Shown: positions 9,832-17,773 of the stretch, piece after piece
How the letters are laid out: the number at the start of each line of letters is the position of its first letter
Position numbering within the stretch: the stretch's first letter is position 1
Notes under the pieces: model-generated
Database searches by the model: none
Seen by the model: the letters and a program-made list of their open reading frames with translations, nothing else
Told to the model about the DNA's origin: nothing
Translations under genes and position numbers: made by a program
Source of the DNA: Pseudomonadota bacterium
GTDB lineage: Bacteria > Pseudomonadota > Alphaproteobacteria > Rhizobiales > Beijerinckiaceae
Direction: 5' to 3'
DNA: 64,000 nt
NCBI GenBank assembly: GCA_020161575.1
Contig: JAIUNR010000002.1
Location: 310,001 to 374,000 of the forward strand

Positions 9832-11106
9832 TCAGCTGAACATGTCGGCGATGATCCCCGAATACCAGCCGACATTCTCGGCCTGGATCTGCTTGCGGTA
9901 CTCGGCATTCTCGTCGGTTTTGGACACGAAGGTCTCGGCGGCGGTGATCTTGTCCGGCTTGGGCTCGTAGCGCCCGCCCACCTTCACCGTATCGTCGGGC
10001 GCGATGAGGCTCCAGCAGGTATTGGCGTAGCGCGCCGGGAAGGTGCGGGCATTGATCAGCTCGCCACGCACCATCAGCGCCGCCACCTTGGCCTGGCTGT
10101 TGGCGGAGAAGGCGGATTTCGGCATATCGCCCGCGATCGAGGCATCCCCCAGAACATAGATATTGGGATCGATCGTCGAGCGCATGTTCTCGGCATCCAC
10201 GGGGCAGAAGCCGGATTGATTGGCAAGGCCGGCATCGCGCGCGATCTTGCCCGCCATCTGCGCCGGAATCACGTTGACGAGGGCGCAGCCCGTATAGGTC
10301 TCGAAGCCGGTCGTCACCGTCATCGTCTTGGGGTCTACCGATTTGATGCCGTCATGCACCTTCGGCCCCAGCCATTCGACCATGCCGGGATAATGGCGCT
10401 CCCAGCCTTGCTGGAACAGGCCCTGCTTCGAGAAGCTCTCCTTGGGATCGAGCACGAAGATCTTCGATTTTGTCCGCCCGCTCGCCTTGAGCTGGTGCGC
10501 CATCATGGATACGCGCTCGTAGGGCCCCGGCGGGCAGCGATACGGGTTCGGCGGCGCGATCATCACGATGGTGCCGCCATCCTTGACCGCATCGAGCTGT
10601 TTGCGCAGGAGCTGCGTCTGCGGCCCGGCCATCCAGGCATGGGGCATGACCTCCTCATGCTCCTTCCCCCATCCCGGCACGCTGTCATATTTGAGGTCGA
10701 TCCCGGGCGAGATGACAACGCGCGCATAGTCGATCCGGGTGCCGTCCGCGAGCACGACCTGCTTCTTGTCGCGATCGATGGCCGAGGCCATCTGACGGAC
10801 ATGACGGATGCCGTAATTCGAGACCAGCTTGTCGTATTTATGCGTGATTTCCTCGAAGGTCTTGAAACCGCCGAGATAAAGGTTCGAGTGGAAGCAGGTG
10901 ACGAAGCTGTCCTTCGGCTCCACAAGAACCACCTCGATCGCGCCCTGACTGTCCTTGGCGATGTATTTCGCGGCGGTGGCACCACCGGCGCCGCCGCCGA
11001 TCACCACGACGCGGGGCTTGGCCTGCCCCAGGGCAGCCGGCATGCCGAGCATCGCCCCGGCGGCGAAGGCACTGGAACCGATCAGCATGGTTCTGCGGGT
11101 CGTCAT
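9832..11106 (-). CDS. soxF: Sulfide dehydrogenase flavoprotein subunit, SoxF/FccB
   Basis: FAD-containing subunit of flavocytochrome c, oxidising sulfide in the periplasm and passing electrons to a c-type cytochrome. The N-terminus is a Tat signal (TTRRTMLIGSSAFAAG), followed by the FAD-binding fold RVVVIGGGAGGATAAKYI and, later, DPNIYVLGDASIAGDMPKS. Cysteines in NPYRCPPGPYE and SGFCPVDAEN match the redox-active pair of the family. The second ATG (11106) is preferred because GGGAG then sits six bases upstream. It is last in the minus-strand sox operon, directly after its small cytochrome partner. Confidence 0.9.
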   Translation of the reverse strand: MTTRRTMLIGSSAFAAGAMLGMPAALGQAKPRVVVIGGGAGGATAAKYIAKDSQGAIEVVLVEPKDSFVTCFHSNLYLGGFKTFEEITHKYDKLVSNYGIRHVRQMASAIDRDKKQVVLADGTRIDYARVVISPGIDLKYDSVPGWGKEHEEVMPHAWMAGPQTQLLRKQLDAVKDGGTIVMIAPPNPYRCPPGPYERVSMMAHQLKASGRTKSKIFVLDPKESFSKQGLFQQGWERHYPGMVEWLGPKVHDGIKSVDPKTMTVTTGFETYTGCALVNVIPAQMAGKIARDAGLANQSGFCPVDAENMRSTIDPNIYVLGDASIAGDMPKSAFSANSQAKVAALMVRGELINARTFPARYANTCWSLIAPDDTVKVGGRYEPKPDKITAAETFVSKTDENAEYRKQIQAENVGWYSGIIADMFS

Positions 11107-11152
11107 GGTCATCTCCCTTTATCGAGTGCGGTTTTCGCTTTTTATGGGCCTG

Positions 11153-11488
11153 TTACGGCGCGGGTTGATAGGGAAGGCTGCCGAAATACGCGGCGAGCGC
11201 GGCGATTTCCTCATCCGTGAGCGGTGCGGCGATGTTGCGCATCACCAGATTTTCACGGTCCTTGTTGCGGTAGGAATTCATCACCGCGATGAACTGGTCA
11301 TCCGGCCAGGCGATGATCGGCGGAATGCCGCCGGTTGCCCGCCCGGTGATCTGATGGCAGGTGACGCAAAGCGAGGAGAGATATTCCCCGAAGGCCTTGT
11401 CGCCCTTCGTGGTGTTGCTGGCAGAAGCCGCCTGCGCGCAAACAAGCGCCAGCAACATGCTCGCCAGATGGATGCGGAAACCCTGCAT
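11153..11488 (-). CDS. Small monohaem cytochrome c, flavocytochrome c subunit (FccA/SoxE-like)
   Basis: A 111-residue secreted class I cytochrome c. A signal peptide (MQGFRIHLASMLLALVCAQA) precedes one haem site, CVTCH at 41-45, and Met83 in ENLVMRNIA is a good axial ligand. The strong site GAGAGGAGG before the ATG at 11488 decides the start; an upstream ATG at 11515 would overlap the soxD stop and give a non-signal N-terminus. Its place between soxD and the flavoprotein gene suggests that it is the electron acceptor of the sulfide dehydrogenase. The Paracoccus SoxE is dihaem, so FccA-like is the better description. Confidence 0.85.
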   Translation of the reverse strand: MQGFRIHLASMLLALVCAQAASASNTTKGDKAFGEYLSSLCVTCHQITGRATGGIPPIIAWPDDQFIAVMNSYRNKDRENLVMRNIAAPLTDEEIAALAAYFGSLPYQPAP

Positions 11489-11514
11489 CGGCTTGGCTTT
11501 GCCTCCTCTCGCCA

Positions 11515-12171
11515 TCAATCGACCTTGATCGCCTTGTTGCCGTCTTCCGGCGTGACGTCGATCACCCGCGCGCGCCCCGTGACTTTCACCTCGCGCTTGC
11601 AGTCTTTCATGCACGGCGCCTTGTTCCAGAAGTGCTTTTCGGTTTTCTCGCGGTCATCGTCGTAGAAATTGGCTTCGTTCGGAAGCTTCACCTTGGCGAA
11701 ATTCTCCTTCGAGAGGACGAAATCCTCCTTCACCACGCCGTTCATGTTCAGCAGGAACGCAGTGAGCGCATAGACATCATCGTCGGAGAGGGAGCGGGCA
11801 TTGCCGTAGGGCATGGCGCGCTTGATGTAATCGAAGGTCGTGGAGGCATAGGGCCAGAAGGAGCCGATCGTCTTTTCCGGTCCCTCGCCCTTGAGCGAGC
11901 CCTGCCCGCCGACCAGCACCGGCCAGCGCCCGGCACCCTCACCGAATTCGCCGTGACAGCTGGCGCATTGCTGGAGATAGATTTCCTCGCCCGCCTTCAC
12001 CGAACCCTTGCCGGCCGGAAGGCCGACACCATCCGCCCGCACATCGGTGTCCCAGGCGAGGATTTCCTCCGGCAGCGCCTCGCGCCCGAGGCCGGCTTTC
12101 TTGGCGAGAGCCGGCGAAGCCGCGAGGACGGCCAGCAGCAGGAAGGCGGAGAACTTACGAAATCTCGACAT
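11515..12171 (-). CDS. soxD: Cytochrome c SoxD, short monohaem form
   Basis: Cytochrome partner of SoxC in the sulfur dehydrogenase that oxidises the SoxY-bound sulfane sulfur. The 218 residues comprise a signal peptide (to about Ala23), a haem domain with CASCHGEFGEGA (69-80), the SoxD hallmark TIGSFWPYASTTFDYIKRAMP (101-121) and a tail with the cysteine pair CMKDC (187-191). Paracoccus SoxD has a second haem domain that is missing here. The start lies 17 bases inside the soxC end, which suggests translational coupling. Confidence 0.88.
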   Translation of the reverse strand: MSRFRKFSAFLLLAVLAASPALAKKAGLGREALPEEILAWDTDVRADGVGLPAGKGSVKAGEEIYLQQCASCHGEFGEGAGRWPVLVGGQGSLKGEGPEKTIGSFWPYASTTFDYIKRAMPYGNARSLSDDDVYALTAFLLNMNGVVKEDFVLSKENFAKVKLPNEANFYDDDREKTEKHFWNKAPCMKDCKREVKVTGRARVIDVTPEDGNKAIKVD

Positions 12172-13447
12172 TTTCGGTCTCCCCGTTCGCCCGGACCAGC
12201 CATGTCTGGATGCCGTTATTATGGTAGATGGAATTGGTGCCGCGCACCTTGCGCAGCTCGTCCTTGGTGGGCTGCACATAGCCGGTATCGTCCATCGCGC
12301 GCGATTGGATCAGCATTTCCCGCCCGTCCCAGTCGATATCGAGATAGAAACGCGTCAGCGAGAGTGGCAGAACCGGCCCGTCGAGACGAGCGGTCGTCCA
12401 GTTCCGGCCACCATCGATCGTGACATCGACGCGCGAGATCGTCCCGCGCCCGGACCAGGCGAGCCCGGAGAGCACGTTCGGCCCCTTGAATTTCAGCGGC
12501 GCCTGTGGCGAGGGCGAGGTGACGATGGATTTCGCATCCATGATCCAGGTGAAGCGCCGCGAACGGCCATCGGCCAGGAGATCGGTATATTTCGAAGTCT
12601 CCTCACGGTGGTGCCAGGGCTGGTCGCCCACTTCGAGGCGGCGGAGCCACTTGACCCACATATTGCCTTCCCAGCCGGGCACGACGATACGCAGCGGATA
12701 TCCCTGCTCCTGCCGGAGCGCCTCGCCGTTCATGGCCCAGACGACCATGCAATCCTTCATCGCCTTCTCGATCGGGATCGAGCGGGTCATGGCGGCGGAA
12801 TCGGCGCCTTCCGGCATCACCCATTTGCCGTTCGTCTTCACGCCCGCCTCGTCGAGCAGGGTTTTCAGCGGGATGCCGGTATACATCACGTTATGGATCA
12901 TGCCGTGGGTGAACTGGCAGCCATTGAGCTGCGCGCCGCGCCATTCCATGCCGCCATTGGCCGCGCATTCGAGGAAGAAGATCTTGCTCGTGCGGCCGGG
13001 AAAGCGCTTGAGATCCTCCATCGTGAAGACCAGCGGCTTGTCGACAAGGCCGTTGATCATCAGCCGGTGTTTGGACGGCTCGATTTCCGGCGCGCCGCCG
13101 TGATGGCGCTCGAAACACAGGCCGTTGGGTGTGATGATGCCATCCAGCGCATGGATCGGCGTGAAATTCACCGAGCTTTCGCGGCTCGCCGTCAGCCACT
13201 CGACATCGCGGCGCACGACATGCTTCTCGAATTTCGAGGGCTTGCCGTAAGGATGCGCCGCCACGCTGTCGCCGAGATAACGGTTCCAGTCCTGAACATC
13301 CGTGATCAGCGGATCAGGTTTCTGCTGGGCGAGAGCGGCACCGGCCGAGGCGGCGACCGCCGCGCCGGCGGCACCTGCGCCAGCGAGAAAGCGCCGGCGC
13401 GAGGTTCCGGGTTCGGAAGGTGGAATAGGCTTGAATTGATCGCTCAT
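12155..13447 (-). CDS. soxC: Sulfur dehydrogenase molybdenum subunit SoxC
   Basis: Molybdenum-cofactor protein of the sulfite-oxidase family and catalytic part of SoxCD. A Tat signal (SRRRFLAGAGAAGAAVAAS, residues 16-34) is followed by the Mo-pterin domain with the ligand Cys161 in FFLECAANGGMEWRG, then the C-terminal dimerisation domain (AWSGRGTISRVDVTIDGG). The 430-residue length is normal for SoxC. It lies between soxB and soxD. SoxCD lets the pathway release eight electrons per thiosulfate without storing sulfur globules. Confidence 0.95.
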   Translation of the reverse strand: MSDQFKPIPPSEPGTSRRRFLAGAGAAGAAVAASAGAALAQQKPDPLITDVQDWNRYLGDSVAAHPYGKPSKFEKHVVRRDVEWLTASRESSVNFTPIHALDGIITPNGLCFERHHGGAPEIEPSKHRLMINGLVDKPLVFTMEDLKRFPGRTSKIFFLECAANGGMEWRGAQLNGCQFTHGMIHNVMYTGIPLKTLLDEAGVKTNGKWVMPEGADSAAMTRSIPIEKAMKDCMVVWAMNGEALRQEQGYPLRIVVPGWEGNMWVKWLRRLEVGDQPWHHREETSKYTDLLADGRSRRFTWIMDAKSIVTSPSPQAPLKFKGPNVLSGLAWSGRGTISRVDVTIDGGRNWTTARLDGPVLPLSLTRFYLDIDWDGREMLIQSRAMDDTGYVQPTKDELRKVRGTNSIYHNNGIQTWLVRANGETENVEIS

Positions 13448-13460
13448 GGTCTTGTCCCGG

Positions 13461-15158
13461 TCACGGACCCACCACCTTCACCGCGTCGAGCGGGCGGGGG
13501 GAGATCGTTTTCTTGGCGGTAAGATACTGGCTGACGACATCCCAGATCGGCGGCCCCTCGGTATTCTGATTGATCGAGGCCCAGCCGGCGACGCGATATT
13601 CGCGCGCGGCCTCGATCGGCTTGCCCGTCTTGAGATGCGTGAGGCTGGAGACGCGAGAACCGGAAGCGGCGCCGGGATCGATGGTGAAACCCATGCCGCC
13701 CACGCGTACCATGTCACCGCCGCCCTGATAATAGGGGTCGGGGTTGAAGATATTGTCGCCAATATCCTCGAGGATCGCCTTCAGTTGCTCGCCTTTCATG
13801 GTGGTGCGGTAGCAATTGGCATAAGTCATCGCCGAAGCGTTGGTGATATCCTCGAACGTGATGTTCTGGCCCGGCAGCAGGCTCGCGCCCCAGCGCACGC
13901 CGGGCGAAAGCGCGATCTCCGCATCGCGCACTTCCAGCATCGCGTCGGTGAACACATCATCGAGCGATCCCTGGAAATTGCCGCGCCGATAGAGCAGGCC
14001 GTCTGTTTTCGCGAGAACCTTGCCCAGCTCCGCCTCGTAGGGCGCGCGATGCTTCTTCACAAGCGCCGCCATCTCGGCATCGGGCGTGATCGCGTCGGAG
14101 AAGATCGGGATCAGGCGGTATTTGAACCCCTTCACCGCCCCCTCGCGCACATCGAGATCGAGGCGCGAGACGAACTTGCCGTGGCTGCCGGTCGCGACCA
14201 GCAATGTCTTGCCCACCTGCACCACCTCCGGCAGCGCATCATGCGTATGCGCCGTGAGGATCACGTCGATCCCCGAGACGCGCGACGCCATCTTGCGGTC
14301 GATATCGAAGCCGTTATGCGAGAGCAGGACGACAAGCCCGGCACCGGCGGCGCGCGCGTCGTTCACCTGCTTCTGCATCTCCTCCTCGCGCAGGCCGAAG
14401 GCCCAGGTCGGAAACATCCAGCGCGGATTGGCGATGGCGGTGTACGGATAGGCCTGCCCGATCACCGCAACCTTCACGCCGCCCTTCTCGAACATCTTCA
14501 TCGGCTCGAAAACCTTGTCCTCGAATTCCGTGTCACGCATGTTCTGGGCGAGGAAGGGGAAGGCGAGCTTTTCGGTGATCTCCTTCACGCGCTCGGCGCC
14601 GAGCGTGAATTCCCAATGCCCGGTCATCGCATCGGGCCTGAGCAGGTTCATCGCCTCGACGACATCCTGCGCCTTGGTCTGGAGCGAGGTCCAGGAATTG
14701 GTCCAGGTATCGCCGCCATCAAGCAGCAGGCAGCGATTCTCCCCGCGCTCCGCGCGGATCGCCTTGATGACGCGCGCGATGCGATCGAACCCGCCCATGC
14801 GGCCATAGTTTCTCGCAAGCGCCGCGAAATCCTCGCTGGTCAGCGCATAGGCGAGCGGCGAGCCAGCCGCGATCTTGTAATGGTCGAGAAAGGCGTTTCC
14901 CGTGACGTGCGGGACAAGGCCCTTCACCTCGCCGACGCCGAGATTGATCGAAGGCTCACGGAAATAGAGGGGCATGAACTGCGAATGCAGGTCCGTCACG
15001 TGGATGAGTGTGACGTTACCCGTCGAGGCAAAGCTCAGCAATTCGGCTTCGGACAGTTTCTGCTGCGCGGCGAGACGACCCAGCGAGCCATATCCACCTG
15101 CGCCAAGCAGGGCGGAAGCGGCGGCACCGGCCTGAAGGAAATCGCGTCGTGAAATCAT
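13461..15158 (-). CDS. soxB: Thiosulfohydrolase SoxB
   Basis: Dimanganese enzyme that releases sulfate from SoxY-bound thiosulfonate in the periplasm. The N-terminus is Tat-like (MISRRDFLQAGAAASALLGAGG). Metallophosphoesterase motifs follow: HVTDLHSQ (Asp56, His58), LLDGGDTWTNS, TGHWEFTLGA, and LLSHNGFD with ILTAHTHDALP. The 5'-nucleotidase-like C-terminal domain includes GGDMVRVGGMGFTIDPGA. The ATG at 15158 is preceded by GGGAAAGC; an ATG at 15242 would add 28 residues ahead of the signal. It lies between soxZ and soxC. Confidence 0.96.
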   Translation of the reverse strand: MISRRDFLQAGAAASALLGAGGYGSLGRLAAQQKLSEAELLSFASTGNVTLIHVTDLHSQFMPLYFREPSINLGVGEVKGLVPHVTGNAFLDHYKIAAGSPLAYALTSEDFAALARNYGRMGGFDRIARVIKAIRAERGENRCLLLDGGDTWTNSWTSLQTKAQDVVEAMNLLRPDAMTGHWEFTLGAERVKEITEKLAFPFLAQNMRDTEFEDKVFEPMKMFEKGGVKVAVIGQAYPYTAIANPRWMFPTWAFGLREEEMQKQVNDARAAGAGLVVLLSHNGFDIDRKMASRVSGIDVILTAHTHDALPEVVQVGKTLLVATGSHGKFVSRLDLDVREGAVKGFKYRLIPIFSDAITPDAEMAALVKKHRAPYEAELGKVLAKTDGLLYRRGNFQGSLDDVFTDAMLEVRDAEIALSPGVRWGASLLPGQNITFEDITNASAMTYANCYRTTMKGEQLKAILEDIGDNIFNPDPYYQGGGDMVRVGGMGFTIDPGAASGSRVSSLTHLKTGKPIEAAREYRVAGWASINQNTEGPPIWDVVSQYLTAKKTISPRPLDAVKVVGP

Positions 15159-15254
15159 GCTTTCCCGTTCGCGCGACGGGATCGGTCGCGCGTCCTTGTT
15201 GTGATGGGAGAGAAGCGGCCCGGCTGTCGCCGGGGCGTGCATTTAGCGCAGGAA

Positions 15255-15584
15255 CTAGCCCACGCTCAGCTTGGCCTTCGATTCGTAGGTCGAACCGTCA
15301 TCGTCCTTCCAGGCAAAGGTGAACTCGCCGCTCTCGCTCGCCTTGTAGAAAAACGATTGATAGGGGTTCGCCGAAATCGCCGGATGCCACTTCGCCTCGA
15401 AGAAGGTCTTGCCGTTGAACGAGGCGGTGAAGGTGTTGATGATCTTGCGCGCGATGGTCTGGCCGTCGGCGCTCTTGCGCTGGCCGCTTTCCATTTCGTG
15501 GCTGATCAGCGTCTTGATCTCGATGACCTCGTCCTTCTTGGCGGTGGCCGGAACGCGGACGCGGGGGGTGGGCTTGTTGCTCAT
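15255..15584 (-). CDS. soxZ: Sulfur carrier partner SoxZ
   Basis: The 109-residue immunoglobulin-like protein forms the heterodimer with SoxY that holds pathway intermediates. The family pattern is clear: PRVRVPATAKKDEVIEIKTL, ISHEMESGQR, and the C-terminal GEFTFAWKDDDGSTYESKA. It has no signal sequence and would be co-exported with the Tat-targeted SoxY. It lies 18 bases after soxY on the same strand. Confidence 0.96.
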   Translation of the reverse strand: MSNKPTPRVRVPATAKKDEVIEIKTLISHEMESGQRKSADGQTIARKIINTFTASFNGKTFFEAKWHPAISANPYQSFFYKASESGEFTFAWKDDDGSTYESKAKLSVG

Positions 15585-15602
15585 GGTTTCCTCGCTCGCT
15601 CT

Positions 15603-16064
15603 TCAGCCGCCGCAGCCGCCGATGGTGACCTTGACCTGCGCCTTGGCCGAATAGAGCTTTCCATCCGACATCTCGGCGAGGCAGATGATATTCTGCGTCT
15701 GCGCGAGGCGCATGCGGGTGGAGGCCGCCGCCTTGCCGCTTTCCGGCGTGAAGGTGAAGCTCGCAATCCCGGGCAGCGGATTGCCATCCGCGAAGACATG
15801 GACCGTCTTCACATGGTCCGCCGCGCTCATCGCGCTCTCGACCTCGACATTGATCGGAACGACAAGGCCGTTTTCCGCGATCTGCGGAACATCGAGCTTG
15901 ATCTTGCCTTCCGCCGGCTTCTTGTCGCCGTAGAGTTTCTTGATTTCCGCGTCGACGCTGGCGGCATCCGCCAAGGCGAGGCGGGGCGCGATCGCAAGCG
16001 CAAAAGCGCCGATCGCGGTGGCCTTCAGGGTTTCCCGTCGGGTCGTGGCTGCTTTTCGCGCCAT
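15603..16064 (-). CDS. soxY: Sulfur carrier protein SoxY
   Basis: Carrier on whose C-terminal cysteine the Sox intermediates are covalently bound. The 153-residue precursor has a Tat-type signal ([20 protein letters not shown]) and ends in the invariant swinging arm GGCGG (149-153). GAGGAGGAACGG just ahead of the ATG at 16064 fixes the start; an ATG at 16112 would add 16 residues. It is first in the minus-strand sox operon and divergent from soxAX. Confidence 0.96.
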   Translation of the reverse strand: MARKAATTRRETLKATAIGAFALAIAPRLALADAASVDAEIKKLYGDKKPAEGKIKLDVPQIAENGLVVPINVEVESAMSAADHVKTVHVFADGNPLPGIASFTFTPESGKAAASTRMRLAQTQNIICLAEMSDGKLYSAKAQVKVTIGGCGG

Positions 16065-16126
16065 CCGTTCCTCCTCTTTTCGCTTGGCGGTGCGTCTTGA
16101 CTTGTCGCGCAATTGTACCGCAATCT

Positions 16127-16183
16127 CGACATATCAATATATCGAATTCTGTGAATGTAAAGAGAGCTTACGCCGTCATTCAC
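16127..16183. promoter_or_regulatory. Palindromes between divergent soxY and soxA
   Basis: The 188-base gap between the divergent starts holds two symmetric elements. At 16127-16144 CGACATATC faces AATATATCG, matching at seven of nine positions. At 16151-16183 GTGAATG and CATTCAC flank a 19-base spacer that itself has GTAA and TTAC arms. AT-rich palindromes of the first type suit ArsR-family repressors, and Sox operons in other alphaproteobacteria are controlled by the ArsR-family SoxR. No regulator gene is seen nearby, so this is a candidate only. Confidence 0.4.
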
Positions 16184-16252
16184 GTCACGAAGGATCCGGC
16201 AAAAGGAGAGGCGGGCTGCATCGCGGCACCGCCCTGGCTCGAGGAGGAAACG

Positions 16253-17086
16253 ATGAAACCGCGTCTGATCGCGATAGCGGCTCTTGCCGCGGGCGTGGTG
16301 CTGGCGATGCCGCATCATGCCGCTGCGCAAACCCCTGTTGATACTGAAAAGGAACTCGAAAAGTACCGGCAGATGATGTCGGACCCGATGTCCAACCCCG
16401 GCTTCCTCAATGTTGATCGCGGTGAAGCCCTTTGGGGCACCAAGCGCGGCACGAAGAATGTCAGCCTCGAGACCTGCGATCTCGGCAAGGGGCCGGGCAA
16501 GCTCGAAGGCGCCTATGCCGAATTGCCGCGCTATTTTGCGGATACCGACAAGGTGATGGACCTCGAGCAGCGCCTGAAACATTGCATGGAGGCCATCCAG
16601 GGGCTCGACACGGCGGATGTGGTCAAGCGCCGCTTCGGCCGCGAAGGGCAGATCTCCGACATGGAGGATCTCGTCGCCTTCATCGCCAACAAGTCGAGCG
16701 GGATGAAGTTCAACCCGCAGGTCACGCATCCGAAGGAAAAGGAAGCCTATGCGGTGGGCGAGGCGCTGTTCTACCGCCGCTCCGATTTCATGGATTTCTC
16801 CTGCTCCACCTGCCATTCCGAGGATGACCGGCGCATCCGGCTGCAAGGCCTCCCCAACCTCGTGAAGGCAAAAGGCAAGGACGTGCAGGCGACCATGGGC
16901 TCATGGCCGACCTACCGCGTCAGCCAGAGCCAGCTGCGCACCATGCAGCACCGCCTATGGGATTGCTATCGCCAGATGCGGACACCTGAACCGGTCTATC
17001 TCTCGGAGGGATTGACGGCGCTCACGCTCTTTCTGGTCAAGCAGGCTGAAGGCGGCGAGCTTCAGGTCCCGTCGATCAAGCGGTGA
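16253..17086 (+). CDS. soxA: Cytochrome c SoxA, monohaem form
   Basis: Catalytic subunit of SoxAX, which oxidatively joins thiosulfate to the SoxY cysteine. A signal peptide covers the first 26 residues. There is one haem motif, CSTCH (184-188), and the active-site cysteine haem ligand is Cys238 in [13 protein letters not shown]. The N-terminal domain has lost its haem: Cys75 (ETCDLG) and Cys111 (KHCMEA) remain, as in monohaem SoxA proteins where this pair forms a disulfide. GAGGAGGAAACG precedes the ATG. An ATG at 16097 in the same frame covers the divergent promoter and is rejected. Confidence 0.95.
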   Translation: MKPRLIAIAALAAGVVLAMPHHAAAQTPVDTEKELEKYRQMMSDPMSNPGFLNVDRGEALWGTKRGTKNVSLETCDLGKGPGKLEGAYAELPRYFADTDKVMDLEQRLKHCMEAIQGLDTADVVKRRFGREGQISDMEDLVAFIANKSSGMKFNPQVTHPKEKEAYAVGEALFYRRSDFMDFSCSTCHSEDDRRIRLQGLPNLVKAKGKDVQATMGSWPTYRVSQSQLRTMQHRLWDCYRQMRTPEPVYLSEGLTALTLFLVKQAEGGELQVPSIKR

Positions 17087-17098
17087 AAGGAAAAAGCC

Positions 17099-17710
17099 AT
17101 GAAAAAGCACCTCACCCTTGCCATGTTCGCCTTGCTCGCGCTTCCCGCCGCCCAGGCGCAGGACAAGCCCAAGGTGAATGCCGCCACGCTCGAAAAATAC
17201 ACCAGGGCCATGTGGCCCAAAACGCCTGACGGCTGGGAAAAGCGCATCACCTACGACGAAACGCAGGCGATCTGCTCGCAATATCGCAACGAATTGCCGC
17301 AGGCGGAATTCGAGAAGGTGAAGGCGCGCGAGCTTGCGACGGTGAAGCTCCCGGCCGATGGCAATGTCCTTGGTGATTGGAAGAAAGGGCGCAGCACAGC
17401 CAATAACGGGCGCGGCGGCACCTTTACCGACAGGCCGATGGAAAACGGCGCCAATTGCTATGCCTGCCATCAGATGGACAAGGCGGAACTGAGCTATGGC
17501 ACGCTCGGCCCCTCGCTGCTCAATTACGGCAAGGACCGGAAATTCGCACCCGAGGAAGCCAGGGCAACCTATGCGAAGATCTACAATTCGATGGCCGTCT
17601 TCCCCTGCTCGTCGATGCCGCGCTTCGGCTATCACGGTTTCCTGACAGAAGCGCAGATGAAAGACCTAACGGCCTTCCTGTTCGACCCGGAATCGCCCGT
17701 GAACAAGTAG
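17099..17710 (+). CDS. soxX: Cytochrome c SoxX
   Basis: Electron-accepting monohaem subunit of SoxAX. It has a signal peptide (MKKHLTLAMFALLALPAAQA), haem site CYACH (120-124), the core GTLGPSLLNYGKDR and the axial Met173 in SSMPRFGYHGFLTEAQM. The extra N-terminal stretch of about 90 residues after the signal, with Cys59, matches the longer SoxX type. It begins 12 bases after soxA. Placing soxX after soxA is unusual, since many clusters run soxXYZAB. Confidence 0.94.
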   Translation: MKKHLTLAMFALLALPAAQAQDKPKVNAATLEKYTRAMWPKTPDGWEKRITYDETQAICSQYRNELPQAEFEKVKARELATVKLPADGNVLGDWKKGRSTANNGRGGTFTDRPMENGANCYACHQMDKAELSYGTLGPSLLNYGKDRKFAPEEARATYAKIYNSMAVFPCSSMPRFGYHGFLTEAQMKDLTAFLFDPESPVNK

Positions 17711-17773
17711 CCAACGGCATCCGCTCGTGCATGATGGGGTGGGGCTTGAGTCCCGCTCTTCTCGGAGGATGCC

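Noticed and set aside
9754-15152. Long plus-strand open frames opposite soxF, soxC and soxB (up to 568 codons)
   Set aside because: They are mirror frames of high-GC genes. They have no ribosome sites or protein-like motifs, while the minus strand encodes clear Sox proteins.
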